The notes: generated by a model from the sequence alone, not told the origin. Positions 1 to 8,712 are shown, numbered from the stretch's first letter. The stretch: DNA of 22,899 bases from Phycisphaerales bacterium UBA1910 (GCA_002337545.1 DDGE01000002.1:1-22899); one strand, 5' to 3'. Translations and numbers: made by a program.

Positions 1-14
1 AGATGCACGATACA

Positions 15-53
15 ACGGGTTCTGGTATCCTCGCGATGCAGGACCCGTGTTTT
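15..53 (+). terminator. Possible intrinsic terminator of an upstream gene
   Basis: Positions 16-24 (CGGGTTCTG) pair with 39-47 (CAGGACCCG) through nine base pairs, one of them G-U, and A15-T48 can extend the stem. The loop is 14 bases. A T-rich run (TGTTTT) follows at 48-53. This fits the end of a plus-strand gene lying before the window. No coding end can be supported in bases 1-102. The loop is long and the T-run is interrupted by a G, so the call is tentative. Confidence 0.45.
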
Positions 54-102
54 CTAGTTCGCCGGGCGTTCGAGTTCGGCGTGAATCTCAGGAGCTCTTT
101 TC

Positions 103-2148
103 ATGCCTACTGACGCTGTGCAACGCGCTCTCAGAGCGCTCGGGGTTGTCGCCCTTCTTGTCTCATCGCTCGCCCTCGGCGCATGCGCCTCAACTTCAAC
201 CACTTCGAGCAGGTCTGGGGATCGCCCGGGCGTGGGGGCGATCGAATCCGTCGGGGCGGTCGATGACCGGTTCCGCCGCGAAGGCGGATCGGACGGCGAG
301 AATATCTTCGCCCAGATCGATTGGGGCACACCCACCGAGATGCGTCTGGGTTCGGGTATGCCCGGCCCGGACTATTGGCAGCAGACCTGCGATTACGACA
401 TCGACGCGACGCTCGAACCCGATTCCGGAGTCATCGACGCGAGCATGCGGATCATTTATACGAACAACTCGCCGCATACCTTGAACTACATCTGGATGAA
501 CCTCGAGCAGAACCTGTTCCGAGGCGACTCCATCGGCACCAACTCCCGCACCCCCGGCAGCGTCATGAAGATGCTCGAGTACGATTTCGGAGGCGGGTAC
601 ACGATTGATCGTCTCGAAACGAACGGGCGGGATCTTGAGATGAAGGTCTACGACACGCTCGGACGATTCGATCTCCCGACCCCCCTCGCGTCGGGGCAGA
701 CACTGGTGTTCGAGATGGACTTCTCGTTCCCAGTTCCGCCGCACCTGCGCCGGATGGGGTCCGAGGTGGTCGAACAGGGCAAGATCTTCGAGCTCGCTCA
801 GTGGTTCCCGCAGGTCTGCAAGTACGACGATGTGCACGGGTGGAACACCCTCCCGTATCTGGGGAGTGGGGAGTTCTACACAGATTTCGGAAGTTACAAT
901 GTCAACATCACCGTGCCGCGCACCTACATCGTGTCGGGGTCGGGGATGCTGACCAACCCGCAGGAAGTACTCACCGCGACCCAGCAGTCCCGCATGGACG
1001 AGGCGATGCGTTCCGACGAACCAGTTTGGATCATCAAGGCCGAAGAGGTTGGAGCGAGATCATCTCGCCCGGCGGGTGATGGGATGATGACTTGGCGGTT
1101 CAAGATCGACAGCGCTCGGACCTTTGCATGGGCTGCGTCCGACGCGTTTATGTGGGACGCAGCAAGTGTCGCGATCGCGGACGGACGAGGCGGGACACGG
1201 CGCGTGCTGTGCCAATCGCTCTACCCCAAGGAAGCAGAAGTCTGGGGACCCGATCACGCCGACGGCGGGTCGACCCGGTACATCCGCCACTCCATCGAGT
1301 TCTACTCCGATTTCCTCTTCCTGTACCCCTACCCCGCGATGAGCAACATCAACGGCCCTGAAGGCGGGATGGAGTACCCCGGGATCATCTTCTGCGGCGC
1401 TCGCACCAACCCGCGTGGTTTGTTCGGGGTCACGGACCACGAGGTCGGGCACAACTGGTTCCCGATGGTGATCAACTCCGACGAACGCCGGTACATGTGG
1501 CAGGACGAGGGGTTCAACACCTTCATCAACATGTACTCCAAGGCCGCTTGGTATAAGGAAGATGTGAACATCGATCGTGCGATGAAGCAGACGATCGATA
1601 TCTGCAGCTCGGGCAACTGCCAGCCGATCATGACGAAACCCGATCGCACATGGCCGCGCTGGGTTGGGGGGCTCATGTACCGCAAAACGGGTTTCGGGCT
1701 GTATCTCCTGCGAGAGTACATCCTCGGGAACGATCGCTTTGATGATGCGTTCCAGGGGTACATGCGTGCGTGGTACTTCAAGCACCCCCAGCCGAGCGAT
1801 TTCTTCCGTGCGATGGAGGACGGCGCGGGCGCGGATCTGAACTGGTTCTGGCGCGGGTGGTTCCTCGAGCCCGACGCGCTCGATCAGGCGATCATCTCCG
1901 TCAAGGACACGCCCGACGGCGCAATCGTGGTCCTCGATAACATCGGGGATATGGTGATGCCCGTGCGGATGCTCGTCGAGTACCGCGACGGGTCGAGCGA
2001 GATCGTGGACCTGCCCGTGGAGATCTGGCACCAGACCAGCCGTTGGCAGGCTGGTCTGAAGACGAACGGCAGACGCGTGAAATCGATCACGCTCGATCCG
2101 GAGGAAATCCTCCCGGACATGGATCGCGCGAACAACCGGTGGCGATAA
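103..2148 (+). CDS. M1-family zinc metallopeptidase, lipoprotein
   Basis: A 681-residue peptidase of the M1 (aminopeptidase N-like) family, expected to cleave residues from peptide N-termini outside the cytoplasm. The zinc site is complete: HEVGH at residues 446-450 with the third ligand E469 exactly 18 residues later in DEGFNTF. The exopeptidase motif before it reads GGMEYPG (about residue 420), a variant of GAMEN that I believe is common in bacterial M1 proteins. A YRKTGFGLYLL segment further on holds the likely catalytic tyrosine. The N-terminus has a hydrophobic stretch ending in lipobox LGAC (C28), so the protein is probably a lipid-anchored envelope enzyme. AGGAG at 90-94 sets the ATG at 103. 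The Lol-type transporter genes lie directly downstream, 47 bases away. The family is secure; the substrate is unknown. Confidence 0.93.
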   Translation: MPTDAVQRALRALGVVALLVSSLALGACASTSTTSSRSGDRPGVGAIESVGAVDDRFRREGGSDGENIFAQIDWGTPTEMRLGSGMPGPDYWQQTCDYDIDATLEPDSGVIDASMRIIYTNNSPHTLNYIWMNLEQNLFRGDSIGTNSRTPGSVMKMLEYDFGGGYTIDRLETNGRDLEMKVYDTLGRFDLPTPLASGQTLVFEMDFSFPVPPHLRRMGSEVVEQGKIFELAQWFPQVCKYDDVHGWNTLPYLGSGEFYTDFGSYNVNITVPRTYIVSGSGMLTNPQEVLTATQQSRMDEAMRSDEPVWIIKAEEVGARSSRPAGDGMMTWRFKIDSARTFAWAASDAFMWDAASVAIADGRGGTRRVLCQSLYPKEAEVWGPDHADGGSTRYIRHSIEFYSDFLFLYPYPAMSNINGPEGGMEYPGIIFCGARTNPRGLFGVTDHEVGHNWFPMVINSDERRYMWQDEGFNTFINMYSKAAWYKEDVNIDRAMKQTIDICSSGNCQPIMTKPDRTWPRWVGGLMYRKTGFGLYLLREYILGNDRFDDAFQGYMRAWYFKHPQPSDFFRAMEDGAGADLNWFWRGWFLEPDALDQAIISVKDTPDGAIVVLDNIGDMVMPVRMLVEYRDGSSEIVDLPVEIWHQTSRWQAGLKTNGRRVKSITLDPEEILPDMDRANNRWR

Positions 2149-2195
2149 GTTCGTAGAGATGCCGATGAGGGTCTGAGAAAGGGATACACTCCGCC

Positions 2196-3773
2196 GTGTA
2201 CCAAGCGCTGCTGACCCGAAAGTATCTGACCCGAAAGATCATGCCCATGCTGGCGATGGTCGCGGTGATGCTGTCCGTCGCGACGATCCTCGTGACCTGG
2301 TCCGTCATGGGCGGGTTTCTGGTGTCATTGATCCAGAGCGGGCGGGTCCTGGTGGGTGATGTCGCGATCGTCTGGCCCAATGTCGGTTTCGGTCATTACG
2401 ACGATCTCATCGAGATGCTCGAGCAAGACGAGATGATCGATTCCGCGACACCGATCATCGAGACCTTCGGGCTGGCACAGCTCCCGGATGGACGGATCGA
2501 ACTGATCCAAATTAAGGGCGTTGATGCGACGAGCTATTCCGATGTGACAGGCTTCGCCGACACGCTCTGGTGGAAACCTATCACGGAACCAACGCCCAAG
2601 GATAAGGGGCGTGAGGATCTACGACTGATTGCGGACGATCTGCGTGAGAATGCGGGTATCGATCTGGAACAGATTTTTCAGAACGGGCTCACGCTGACGC
2701 GCCCGGATCCAGATGATGGCCAGCTCGACCCTGCTGGCGTGCTGGGTGTTGAGGTGACAGGGCTGAACTATCGCACGAAGTGGGGCGGATACGAGCCTCA
2801 GGGTGTGAATCGTGCGATGTCGGACGGGCGAGTGATGCACGAGAGTGTGTTCATGCCGCATGACGGTTCGGTCGGGTTGACGGTGCTATCCCTCGATAGC
2901 GACGGTCGCCCGGTGGATCCCAAGACGATCACGATTCCGATCGCGAACGAGTTCCAGTCCGGGCTGTATGAGGTCGATCAGCGCACGATCGTGATCCCGC
3001 TGGAAGTGCTCCAGCGAAATCTGAGAATGGATGAAGCCCAGCGGATCACGCTTGAGCGAGAACCCTTCGCCACAGAGTTCGATCCGGAAACGGGGATCCT
3101 GCGTCCCAAGATGCGTGAGGTCGTCGGGATCGATCCGGCACGCGTAACGACGGTCCTCGTCAAGAAGACGGACGGTGTCGAACTGGAAGTCATGCGTAAT
3201 CGAGTTCGTGAGATCTATGCAGCGTTCGCTCGCAAGCACCAGGGCGATGTCCCGAGCAGCCACGATATGCACTGGCAAGTGAAAACTTGGGAAGACCTGA
3301 ATCGGACCATGATCAGCGCGGTGAAGAAGGAGACAGGGCTTGTCCTGTTCATCTTCGGGATCGTGTCGTTCACCACCGTGTTCCTCGTCCTCGCGATCTT
3401 CTGGTCGATGGCTTCGGAAAAGACCAAGGACATCGGGATTTTGCGTGCTTTGGGTGCTTCCACGATGGGAATCGCCTGGCTGTGGGTTCGGTATGGCGCG
3501 GTGATCGGGGTCGTCGGCGCTTCCGTCGGAACGGTCCTTGGGTACTGGATCGTGAGCAATATCAACACAATCCACGACTGGATCGGTGAGCACACCGGGC
3601 TCGTCATCTGGGACCCGCAGCAGTACTACTTCATCGAGATCCCCAGTGATGTCGATCCGACGAAGGCGCTGATCGTTTTCATCGTGGGGATCATGACCTG
3701 CGTTCTTGGTGCGCTTCTCCCGGCATGGCACAGCGCCCGGATGGACCCGGTCAAGGCATTGAGGTTTGAGTAA
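2196..3773 (+). CDS. LolC/LolE-type lipoprotein transporter permease (FtsX/MacB fold)
   Basis: A 525-residue inner-membrane ABC permease. One membrane span lies near residues 16-46, followed by a large extracytoplasmic domain to about residue 375. Three further spans follow near 380-405, 427-455 and 489-513. The cytoplasmic coupling segment DIGILRALGAS (from residue 412) and the C-terminal end ARMDPVKALRFE are hallmarks of the LolC/LolE/FtsX superfamily. With the ATPase encoded next, it likely extracts lipoproteins from the inner membrane for transfer to the outer membrane. Only one permease gene is present, so it may act as a homodimer. The start is GTG at 2196, with an AAAGGG-like site at 2178-2183. 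No ATG comes before the first membrane span. A related ABC export role (MacB-like) cannot be excluded. Confidence 0.88.
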   Translation: MYQALLTRKYLTRKIMPMLAMVAVMLSVATILVTWSVMGGFLVSLIQSGRVLVGDVAIVWPNVGFGHYDDLIEMLEQDEMIDSATPIIETFGLAQLPDGRIELIQIKGVDATSYSDVTGFADTLWWKPITEPTPKDKGREDLRLIADDLRENAGIDLEQIFQNGLTLTRPDPDDGQLDPAGVLGVEVTGLNYRTKWGGYEPQGVNRAMSDGRVMHESVFMPHDGSVGLTVLSLDSDGRPVDPKTITIPIANEFQSGLYEVDQRTIVIPLEVLQRNLRMDEAQRITLEREPFATEFDPETGILRPKMREVVGIDPARVTTVLVKKTDGVELEVMRNRVREIYAAFARKHQGDVPSSHDMHWQVKTWEDLNRTMISAVKKETGLVLFIFGIVSFTTVFLVLAIFWSMASEKTKDIGILRALGASTMGIAWLWVRYGAVIGVVGASVGTVLGYWIVSNINTIHDWIGEHTGLVIWDPQQYYFIEIPSDVDPTKALIVFIVGIMTCVLGALLPAWHSARMDPVKALRFE

Positions 3774-3790
3774 GAAGAAGGCATCAGGGA

Positions 3791-3819
3791 ACTGCCTCAG
3801 GAATCATGGAAGAGGCAGT
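3791..3819 (+). promoter_or_regulatory. Intercistronic hairpin between permease and ATPase genes
   Basis: ACTGCCTC at 3791-3798 is perfectly complementary to GAGGCAGT at 3812-3819, with a 13-base loop. No T-run follows, so it is not a normal intrinsic terminator. It occupies the 72-base gap between two genes that should be co-transcribed, and could be an RNA processing or stability element. Function is inferred only. Confidence 0.35.
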
Positions 3820-3845
3820 AGGGAAGAGGAAATAGGGACAAGCGA

Positions 3846-4607
3846 ATGGGCACCGAAACGATCGCACATGACGGGACAGAGACGATGGCGAAGCAATCAT
3901 CGCCGATCCTGTCCGTGCGCGATGTCCGCAAGACCTACAAGCTCGGACGCGTGAAGGTCCCTGTTCTCCACGGCGTAGACCTCGATGTCCAGAAGGGTGA
4001 ATGGGTCACGATCCTTGGCGCCTCCGGTTCGGGCAAGAGCACGCTTCTTCACCTGATGGGGGGGCTCGATCGTCCCGACAAGGTTGATGGGCAACGCGGG
4101 ACAATCAGTTTCGAGGGCAATGACCTCACGAAACAGAGCAAGCGCACACTCGATCGCTACCGCGCGGATGATATTGGTTTCGTGTTCCAGTTTTATCACC
4201 TGCTCCCCGAGCTGAGCGTGGTCCAGAATGTCTGTGTCGGGTCGATGATTCTTCACGGTCGTATCGGGTACATGTCAAACCGATCCGCGACGGTCCAGCG
4301 CGCCACGGAGCTGCTTGAGCGGTTCGGGCTCGGGCACCGGCTCAAACACCGCCCTGCGGAACTCTCCGGCGGCGAGCGTCAACGCGTCGCGATTGCTCGT
4401 GCGCTCATCAACGACCCGAGCGTCCTGCTCGCGGACGAACCTACGGGCAATCTCGATATGAAAACTGGCGCGTCGATCCTCGACACCATGATCGAGTATC
4501 GCGAAAAAGCCGGTCTGACGATGGTTATGGTCACGCACGACGAGCGGATCGCGGCTCGTGCTGACCGGGTGATCCGTTTGCTCGACGGTCGGGTTCAGGA
4601 ATCCTAA
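3846..4607 (+). CDS. lolD: LolD-type ABC transporter ATPase
   Basis: A 253-residue cytoplasmic ATPase that would power the permease encoded just upstream. All nucleotide-binding motifs are present: Walker A GASGSGKST (58-66), Q-loop FQFYHLLPELS (Q115), signature LSGGERQ (173-179), Walker B VLLADEPTG (193-201) and the switch histidine H231. The FQ-x-HLLPELS-x-x-x-N wording and the short length are typical of the LolD/MacB-N/FtsE group. The start at 3846 has an AGGGA site at 3834-3838 with 7 bases spacing. An alternative in-frame ATG at 3885 would still leave the family core intact but has a poorer ribosome site. The pairing with a LolC/E-type permease supports the LolD name over FtsE. Confidence 0.88.
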   Translation: MGTETIAHDGTETMAKQSSPILSVRDVRKTYKLGRVKVPVLHGVDLDVQKGEWVTILGASGSGKSTLLHLMGGLDRPDKVDGQRGTISFEGNDLTKQSKRTLDRYRADDIGFVFQFYHLLPELSVVQNVCVGSMILHGRIGYMSNRSATVQRATELLERFGLGHRLKHRPAELSGGERQRVAIARALINDPSVLLADEPTGNLDMKTGASILDTMIEYREKAGLTMVMVTHDERIAARADRVIRLLDGRVQES

Positions 4608-4619
4608 CAACTGGATTCC
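4598..4619 (+). terminator. Hairpin over the lolD stop codon, possible weak terminator
   Basis: GGAATCC at 4598-4604 pairs perfectly with GGATTCC at 4613-4619 across an 8-base loop that contains the TAA stop of the ATPase gene. No T-run follows. It could be a weak or Rho-assisted transcript end separating the transporter genes from the hydrolase gene downstream. Confidence 0.3.
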
Positions 4620-4721
4620 CAATGAGATTGGTCAGATTCTCCCATACCCGGTTTGTGGGTACTACCATTGGATTACAGGGGCTCGCCGGTTCTTGGACCG
4701 CTGTCCCCTTGGATGCATGGA

Positions 4722-5582
4722 ATGGATGACGAACGAGTGAACGGCGCAGAAACACAATCGACAGCGATGCATACGCGTCAAAGGCGTAAGCTCACGCTCC
4801 GTGGGGTAAGCGGGAAGAAGGTAGAGGCTGATGTCGTTGAGCGCGGCGAAGGCCCCGTTGTCGTCTTTCTGCACGGGCTCGTCGGTCTGAACGAACACTG
4901 GGAACGCGTCGTGGACGCGGTGTGTCATCGGGCGCGCTGTGTCACCTTGGAGATGCCGCTGCTCGAACTGCGTGGTGTTGATTGTTCACTCAGCGCGGTC
5001 AGCGCGATGACCATGCAGTTCCTTGATGCCCATATCGGGGACCCCGCAGTACTGGTTGGAAACTCATTCGGTGGGCATGTCGCGCTCCGCGTGACCCATG
5101 AACGCCCCGAGTTGGTTTCCGCGCTCGTGCTCGCGGGCTCGAGCGGGTTGATCGAACGAACCGTCGTCAAGGGCGCGCCTGTGCGCCCCAGCCGCGAGTG
5201 GCTGGTTGAGAAGATCGGTGAACTGTTCTACGACAAGTCCAAGATGAACCCCGAGGATGTCGAGCGGGCGCACAAGCTGCTCAACGAACGCGGCGGTGCT
5301 CGGGCGATGGTCAAGCTCAGCAAGACCGCGCGACGCGATAACATGACGGACGATCTGGGCAACATCAATCAGCCGACCCTGCTGATCTGGGGGCGTGAAG
5401 ATGTTGTGACTCCCCCGAGTGCCGGGCAGGGGTTCAGTGAGTTGATGCCCGATGCACGCCTCTACTGGCTCGATGATTGTGGACACGCACCAATGATCGA
5501 GGCGCCGGTCCCATTCGGTGAAGCGATGAACGGGTTCTTCGATGAGCTCGAACAACGCGGCGTCATGACGACCAAAGACTGA
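4722..5582 (+). CDS. Alpha/beta-fold hydrolase
   Basis: A cytoplasmic alpha/beta hydrolase, about 286 residues from this start. The oxyanion-hole segment VVVFLHGLVG (46-55), nucleophile elbow GNSFGG with S115, acid GREDVVTPP with D227 and histidine CGHAP with H255 form a complete catalytic triad in the usual order. No signal peptide is visible. The substrate cannot be read from sequence; esters, lactones or a thioester of a neighbouring pathway are possible. The reading frame is open further upstream to a TTG at 4653, but the fold starts late, so ATG 4713, 4722 or 4767 are the realistic starts; none has a clear Shine-Dalgarno site. The GH3-like gene begins 12 bases after the stop, suggesting co-transcription and perhaps a shared acyl substrate. 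Confidence 0.85.
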   Translation: MDDERVNGAETQSTAMHTRQRRKLTLRGVSGKKVEADVVERGEGPVVVFLHGLVGLNEHWERVVDAVCHRARCVTLEMPLLELRGVDCSLSAVSAMTMQFLDAHIGDPAVLVGNSFGGHVALRVTHERPELVSALVLAGSSGLIERTVVKGAPVRPSREWLVEKIGELFYDKSKMNPEDVERAHKLLNERGGARAMVKLSKTARRDNMTDDLGNINQPTLLIWGREDVVTPPSAGQGFSELMPDARLYWLDDCGHAPMIEAPVPFGEAMNGFFDELEQRGVMTTKD

Positions 5583-5594
5583 GCGGCCCACCCA

Positions 5595-7268
5595 GTGCAC
5601 ACCAACGCGCCAACACCGAATGCGCCGTACTCATGGACCTCGCTCGTGGGGGCTGCGCTGCATGCGCGTGTCGAAGCCCGACGCCGTAAGCTCTCCAAGC
5701 TGGATTTCTGGGCCCAGAACACCCAGCGTGTGCAGGTGGGGGAGTTATCCAAGAATCTCAGCAGCGCCCGATCGACGCGGTTCGGGCGATCGCACGGATT
5801 CGATTCCATCCTTCGATATGACAATGAGTTCGATCGATTGCGTGCGTATCAGGCAGAGGTGCCGATCTCCGATTGGTACGCGTTTCAAGACGATATCGTC
5901 GCGATGCGTGAGCACGGCGAATCAGATGTCCTTTGGGCAGGCAAGGTCATGCGATTTGCCCAGACCTCTGGTACGACCGCCGGTGATAAGTTCATTCCGG
6001 TCTCAGATGAGATGATGCGATCGAACTACCTCGCATCGCTGGATATATTCGCGCATCTGATCAATCGCGGCGTGCACCCGGGGCGTGTGATGGGCGGGCG
6101 TTGCCTGTTCCTTGGTGGTTCGACAGATCTGGAGTTCAACGAGCACGGGATCGCGACGGGGGATTTGTCGGGGTTGGTGACGCCGTTGATCAAATGGCCG
6201 CTGTCGATGATCTACTCGCCAGGCCCGGGCATCGCGTTGCTGAACCACTGGCCGGACAAGATCGAGGCGATGGCGCGACTCACGATCGATCAGGACATCC
6301 GGTTTATCTCGGGCATGCCGAGCTGGGCACTGGTCTTGATCGATCGGGTGATCGAGCTCGCACGCGAACGCGGGGTCGACGCGAAGTGTGCCCGCGATGT
6401 GTGGCCGAACCTCGAAGTATTCGTGCACGGCGGGGTCAACTATGTCCCGTTTATCGAACGCATGTGCCGAGCCTACTCGGGTGACCCGAGCATCGATTTC
6501 CCCTCGCGTCAGGAGCTCTATCCCGCTTCCGAGGGGTTCATCGCGATGCAGGATACGACGGGTGATCCGGGGATGCGGTTGCTCGTCGATAATGGGATCT
6601 TCTACGAGTTCGTCCCCTTGGAACAGATCGATGACGACAACCCGGATGTCTTCACCTGCTGGCAGGTGGAGAAGGGGCAGAAGTATGTCGTGGTCATGTC
6701 CACGGACGCGGGGTTGTGGCGCTATGTGATCGGGGATGTGGTCGAGTTCGACGACATCCCGTCGGGGGCGCAGCGGGACGGTTCAACCCGGAACGGGACG
6801 GGCCCTGCGCGATTGCGGATCGTGGGGCGGCATCGGCACTTCATCAACGCCTTTGGCGAGAACCTCATCGGCGAGCATATCGAGCACGGCGTCGCCTGCG
6901 CGTCTTCGCAAACCGGGGTCACGGTGGGGGAGTTCACTGCCGCCCCCGTCTATCCCAGCGAATCGAACCGAGCCGGGTTGGAACTGGCGATCGAGTTCGA
7001 ATCCATCCCCGGCGATGAGGGGGTGCGTGCATTTGGCGATGCGTTCGATCGGTCGATCCGCGCTGAGAATGTGGATTACAACACGAAACGCTCGGACGAT
7101 CTGGGGATGGCGCCGCCAACGATTACGGCACTTCCGATGGGGACTTTCCATCGCTGGCTCGATCGCAAAGGCAAACTCGGCGGTCAGCACAAATGCCCCC
7201 GCTGCGCGAACCATCGTGAAATCATCACCGAGGTGATCGAAGCGGCTGATCTGGCCGGGACGCGTTAG
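5595..7268 (+). CDS. GH3-family acyl-adenylating enzyme
   Basis: A 557-residue member of the GH3 family, known in plants for ATP-dependent conjugation of amino acids to jasmonate and auxin; bacterial members are largely uncharacterised. The ATP-binding loop QTSGTTAGDKF (from residue 123), the YPASEG motif (309-314), LWRYVIGDVVEF (374-385) and GRHRHFINAFGENL (411-424) are the adenylation motifs in correct order. Near the end, a KCPRC pair of cysteines adjoins the C-terminal helix. No signal peptide or membrane segment is seen. The start is GTG at 5595, just after the hydrolase stop, with no strong ribosome site. The family call is secure. That it makes an amide or thioester from a carboxylic acid is family knowledge, and the actual acid and acceptor are unknown. 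Confidence 0.88.
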   Translation: MHTNAPTPNAPYSWTSLVGAALHARVEARRRKLSKLDFWAQNTQRVQVGELSKNLSSARSTRFGRSHGFDSILRYDNEFDRLRAYQAEVPISDWYAFQDDIVAMREHGESDVLWAGKVMRFAQTSGTTAGDKFIPVSDEMMRSNYLASLDIFAHLINRGVHPGRVMGGRCLFLGGSTDLEFNEHGIATGDLSGLVTPLIKWPLSMIYSPGPGIALLNHWPDKIEAMARLTIDQDIRFISGMPSWALVLIDRVIELARERGVDAKCARDVWPNLEVFVHGGVNYVPFIERMCRAYSGDPSIDFPSRQELYPASEGFIAMQDTTGDPGMRLLVDNGIFYEFVPLEQIDDDNPDVFTCWQVEKGQKYVVVMSTDAGLWRYVIGDVVEFDDIPSGAQRDGSTRNGTGPARLRIVGRHRHFINAFGENLIGEHIEHGVACASSQTGVTVGEFTAAPVYPSESNRAGLELAIEFESIPGDEGVRAFGDAFDRSIRAENVDYNTKRSDDLGMAPPTITALPMGTFHRWLDRKGKLGGQHKCPRCANHREIITEVIEAADLAGTR

Positions 7269-7392
7269 GCGGCTAAGATACCCCTACGACATATCAGCTG
7301 GTATTGCGCACTCACAAATATGGCTAAGCATCCGTGTTTTGGGTGTCTGTGCATCTGATTACCGACACAAGCGATCAATCTGACACATGACG

Positions 7393-7400
7393 AAGGAGAA
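7393..7400 (+). promoter_or_regulatory. Strong ribosome binding site deciding the DinB-like start
   Basis: AAGGAGAA at 7393-7400 places its AGGAG core 6 bases before the ATG at 7405. The upstream in-frame ATG at 7387 precedes this site, so 7405 is preferred. The preceding gap from 7269 shows no convincing promoter boxes or terminator. Confidence 0.7.
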
Positions 7401-7404
7401 CTCG

Positions 7405-7950
7405 ATGGGAACGGATAACACAGGAGCATGCAACGATTTACGAGCGGTTTGCCTGGCCGCGGATGCGATTCTCGCACAGTGCGGCGACTACATCGATCAG
7501 GTCGATGATGCCCAGTTCGTCCAGGAATCCAAGGTCGTCCCGGGGGGGACGATCGGCAAGCATGTCCGACACACACTCGATCATTTCCGTTGCGCGATCA
7601 CCACGGATTGCACCGAGCCCATTGATTACGATCATCGCAAAAGAGGCGGATCCGTTGAGGAAGATCGCGATGCAGCGAAAGCGGAAATCGCGACCCTCCG
7701 TTCGCTCATGGGTGAGATGAGTGCCGAGGATCTCGACAAGACCGTCACGACGCGCGTCATGCTCTGCGGCGACGGTCAGACTGCAGAGCTGCATTCCACC
7801 CGCGCTCGCGAGATCTTCTTCGCGATGCACCACGCGATCCATCACAACGCGATTCTCAAAGCGATCGCGCTCGAGCTCGGGTTGACTTGCCCCGAGGGGT
7901 TCGGGACGGCGCCGTCCACGATCAACTTCGAGCAGGCAGGGGTGAAGTAA
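7405..7950 (+). CDS. DinB-superfamily four-helix protein
   Basis: A 181-residue protein with the histidine pattern of the DinB/YfiT-like four-helix-bundle superfamily. KHVRHTLDHF (52-61) supplies histidines from one helix and MHHAIHHNA (141-149) supplies more from a later helix; together they probably bind a divalent metal. Superfamily members include thiol-dependent transferases (bacillithiol, mycothiol) and many proteins of unknown role, so no reaction is assigned. No signal peptide is visible. Only 6 bases separate its stop from the next start, so it is likely translated together with the NRDE-like gene. The fold call is fairly confident and the function is not. Confidence 0.75.
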   Translation: MGTDNTGACNDLRAVCLAADAILAQCGDYIDQVDDAQFVQESKVVPGGTIGKHVRHTLDHFRCAITTDCTEPIDYDHRKRGGSVEEDRDAAKAEIATLRSLMGEMSAEDLDKTVTTRVMLCGDGQTAELHSTRAREIFFAMHHAIHHNAILKAIALELGLTCPEGFGTAPSTINFEQAGVK

Positions 7951-7956
7951 ACTCCC

Positions 7957-8712
7957 ATGTGTACGATCTCAATTGTCCCAGTTGAAAACGGGTATCGGGT
8001 GATGCATTCACGCGATGAGCTGCGTTCGCGTTCACCCGAGCAGGCCCCGGCGTGGCGGATGCTCGAGAATGGGAAGACCGCGTGCTGGCCGACGGATACC
8101 GACGCCGGGGGAACCTGGGTCGCCGTCCGCGAGGATGGGTTCTACCTTGGGCTGGTCAATCTGAATCTGAACGATGACGAGCTCGATCCGGGATTACCGG
8201 AGGCGTTTCATATCTCCCGAGGGACCCTGATCCCGCAGTTGATGGAAGCTGATGATGTCGAGGATGCGCTCAAACGCTTGACCACGATGGACCTACGCGG
8301 AATGAAGCCGTTCCGTCTGCTTCTGGTCGGCCCGGTCGAGGGTGGGGGATTCGCGTCCGCGATTGCTCGATTCGGCGGTGTGCATGTCACGCTCCCCGCG
8401 CCATTTGAGCCGGTTGTCCGCCCGAGATGCCTCGCATCGTCTGGGCTGGGGGACCATCTGGTGCAGTGCCGACTCCCGTTGTTCCGGGAGATGGTGGTGC
8501 CCGATCCTTCGCCGGAGAATCAGCGAGCGTTCCATTTCCATCAGTGGCCTGACAAGCTTGAGTACTCGGTCCTGATGTCGCGTGAGAACGCGCGGACTTC
8601 GAGTGTGACATCCGTTGAACACACGGGGACAGATCTGCCGAATGTGGTGTATGAATCCGTGGCCGAAGCATGCCCGGAAGCGGACCCCGTGGGGTCTGAG
8701 ATGCTACAGTAG
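7957..8712 (+). CDS. TANGO2/NRDE-family protein
   Basis: A 251-residue protein of the NRDE (TANGO2-like) family, which has an Ntn-hydrolase-like fold with an N-terminal cysteine. It starts MCTISIV, placing C2 where the family has its conserved cysteine, and continues with DAGGTWVAVREDGFYLGLVNLN, cut here by the usual GGTW motif. The name-giving NRDE tetrapeptide is SRDE here (in VMHSRDELRSR). The family is linked to haem or lipid handling in eukaryotes, but its bacterial role is unsettled. It is sandwiched between a DinB-like gene (6-base gap) and nuoH (7-base gap), so all three may be one transcript. Confidence 0.85.
   Translation: MCTISIVPVENGYRVMHSRDELRSRSPEQAPAWRMLENGKTACWPTDTDAGGTWVAVREDGFYLGLVNLNLNDDELDPGLPEAFHISRGTLIPQLMEADDVEDALKRLTTMDLRGMKPFRLLLVGPVEGGGFASAIARFGGVHVTLPAPFEPVVRPRCLASSGLGDHLVQCRLPLFREMVVPDPSPENQRAFHFHQWPDKLEYSVLMSRENARTSSVTSVEHTGTDLPNVVYESVAEACPEADPVGSEMLQ

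Noticed and set aside
1..102. End of an upstream coding gene at the window edge
   Set aside because: None of the three plus frames gives a recognisable protein end before the possible terminator at 15-53.
1060..2031. Long minus-strand open frame inside the M1 peptidase gene
   Set aside because: It is a shadow of the strong coding frame in GC-rich DNA, with no domain and no ribosome site.
2886..3731. Long minus-strand open frame inside the LolC/E permease gene
   Set aside because: The translated protein is of low-complexity charged composition with no motif, and the opposite strand carries a well-supported permease.
4653..4721. TTG-initiated extension of the alpha/beta hydrolase
   Set aside because: There is no ribosome site, the extra residues do not resemble the family, and in-frame ATGs lie closer to the fold.
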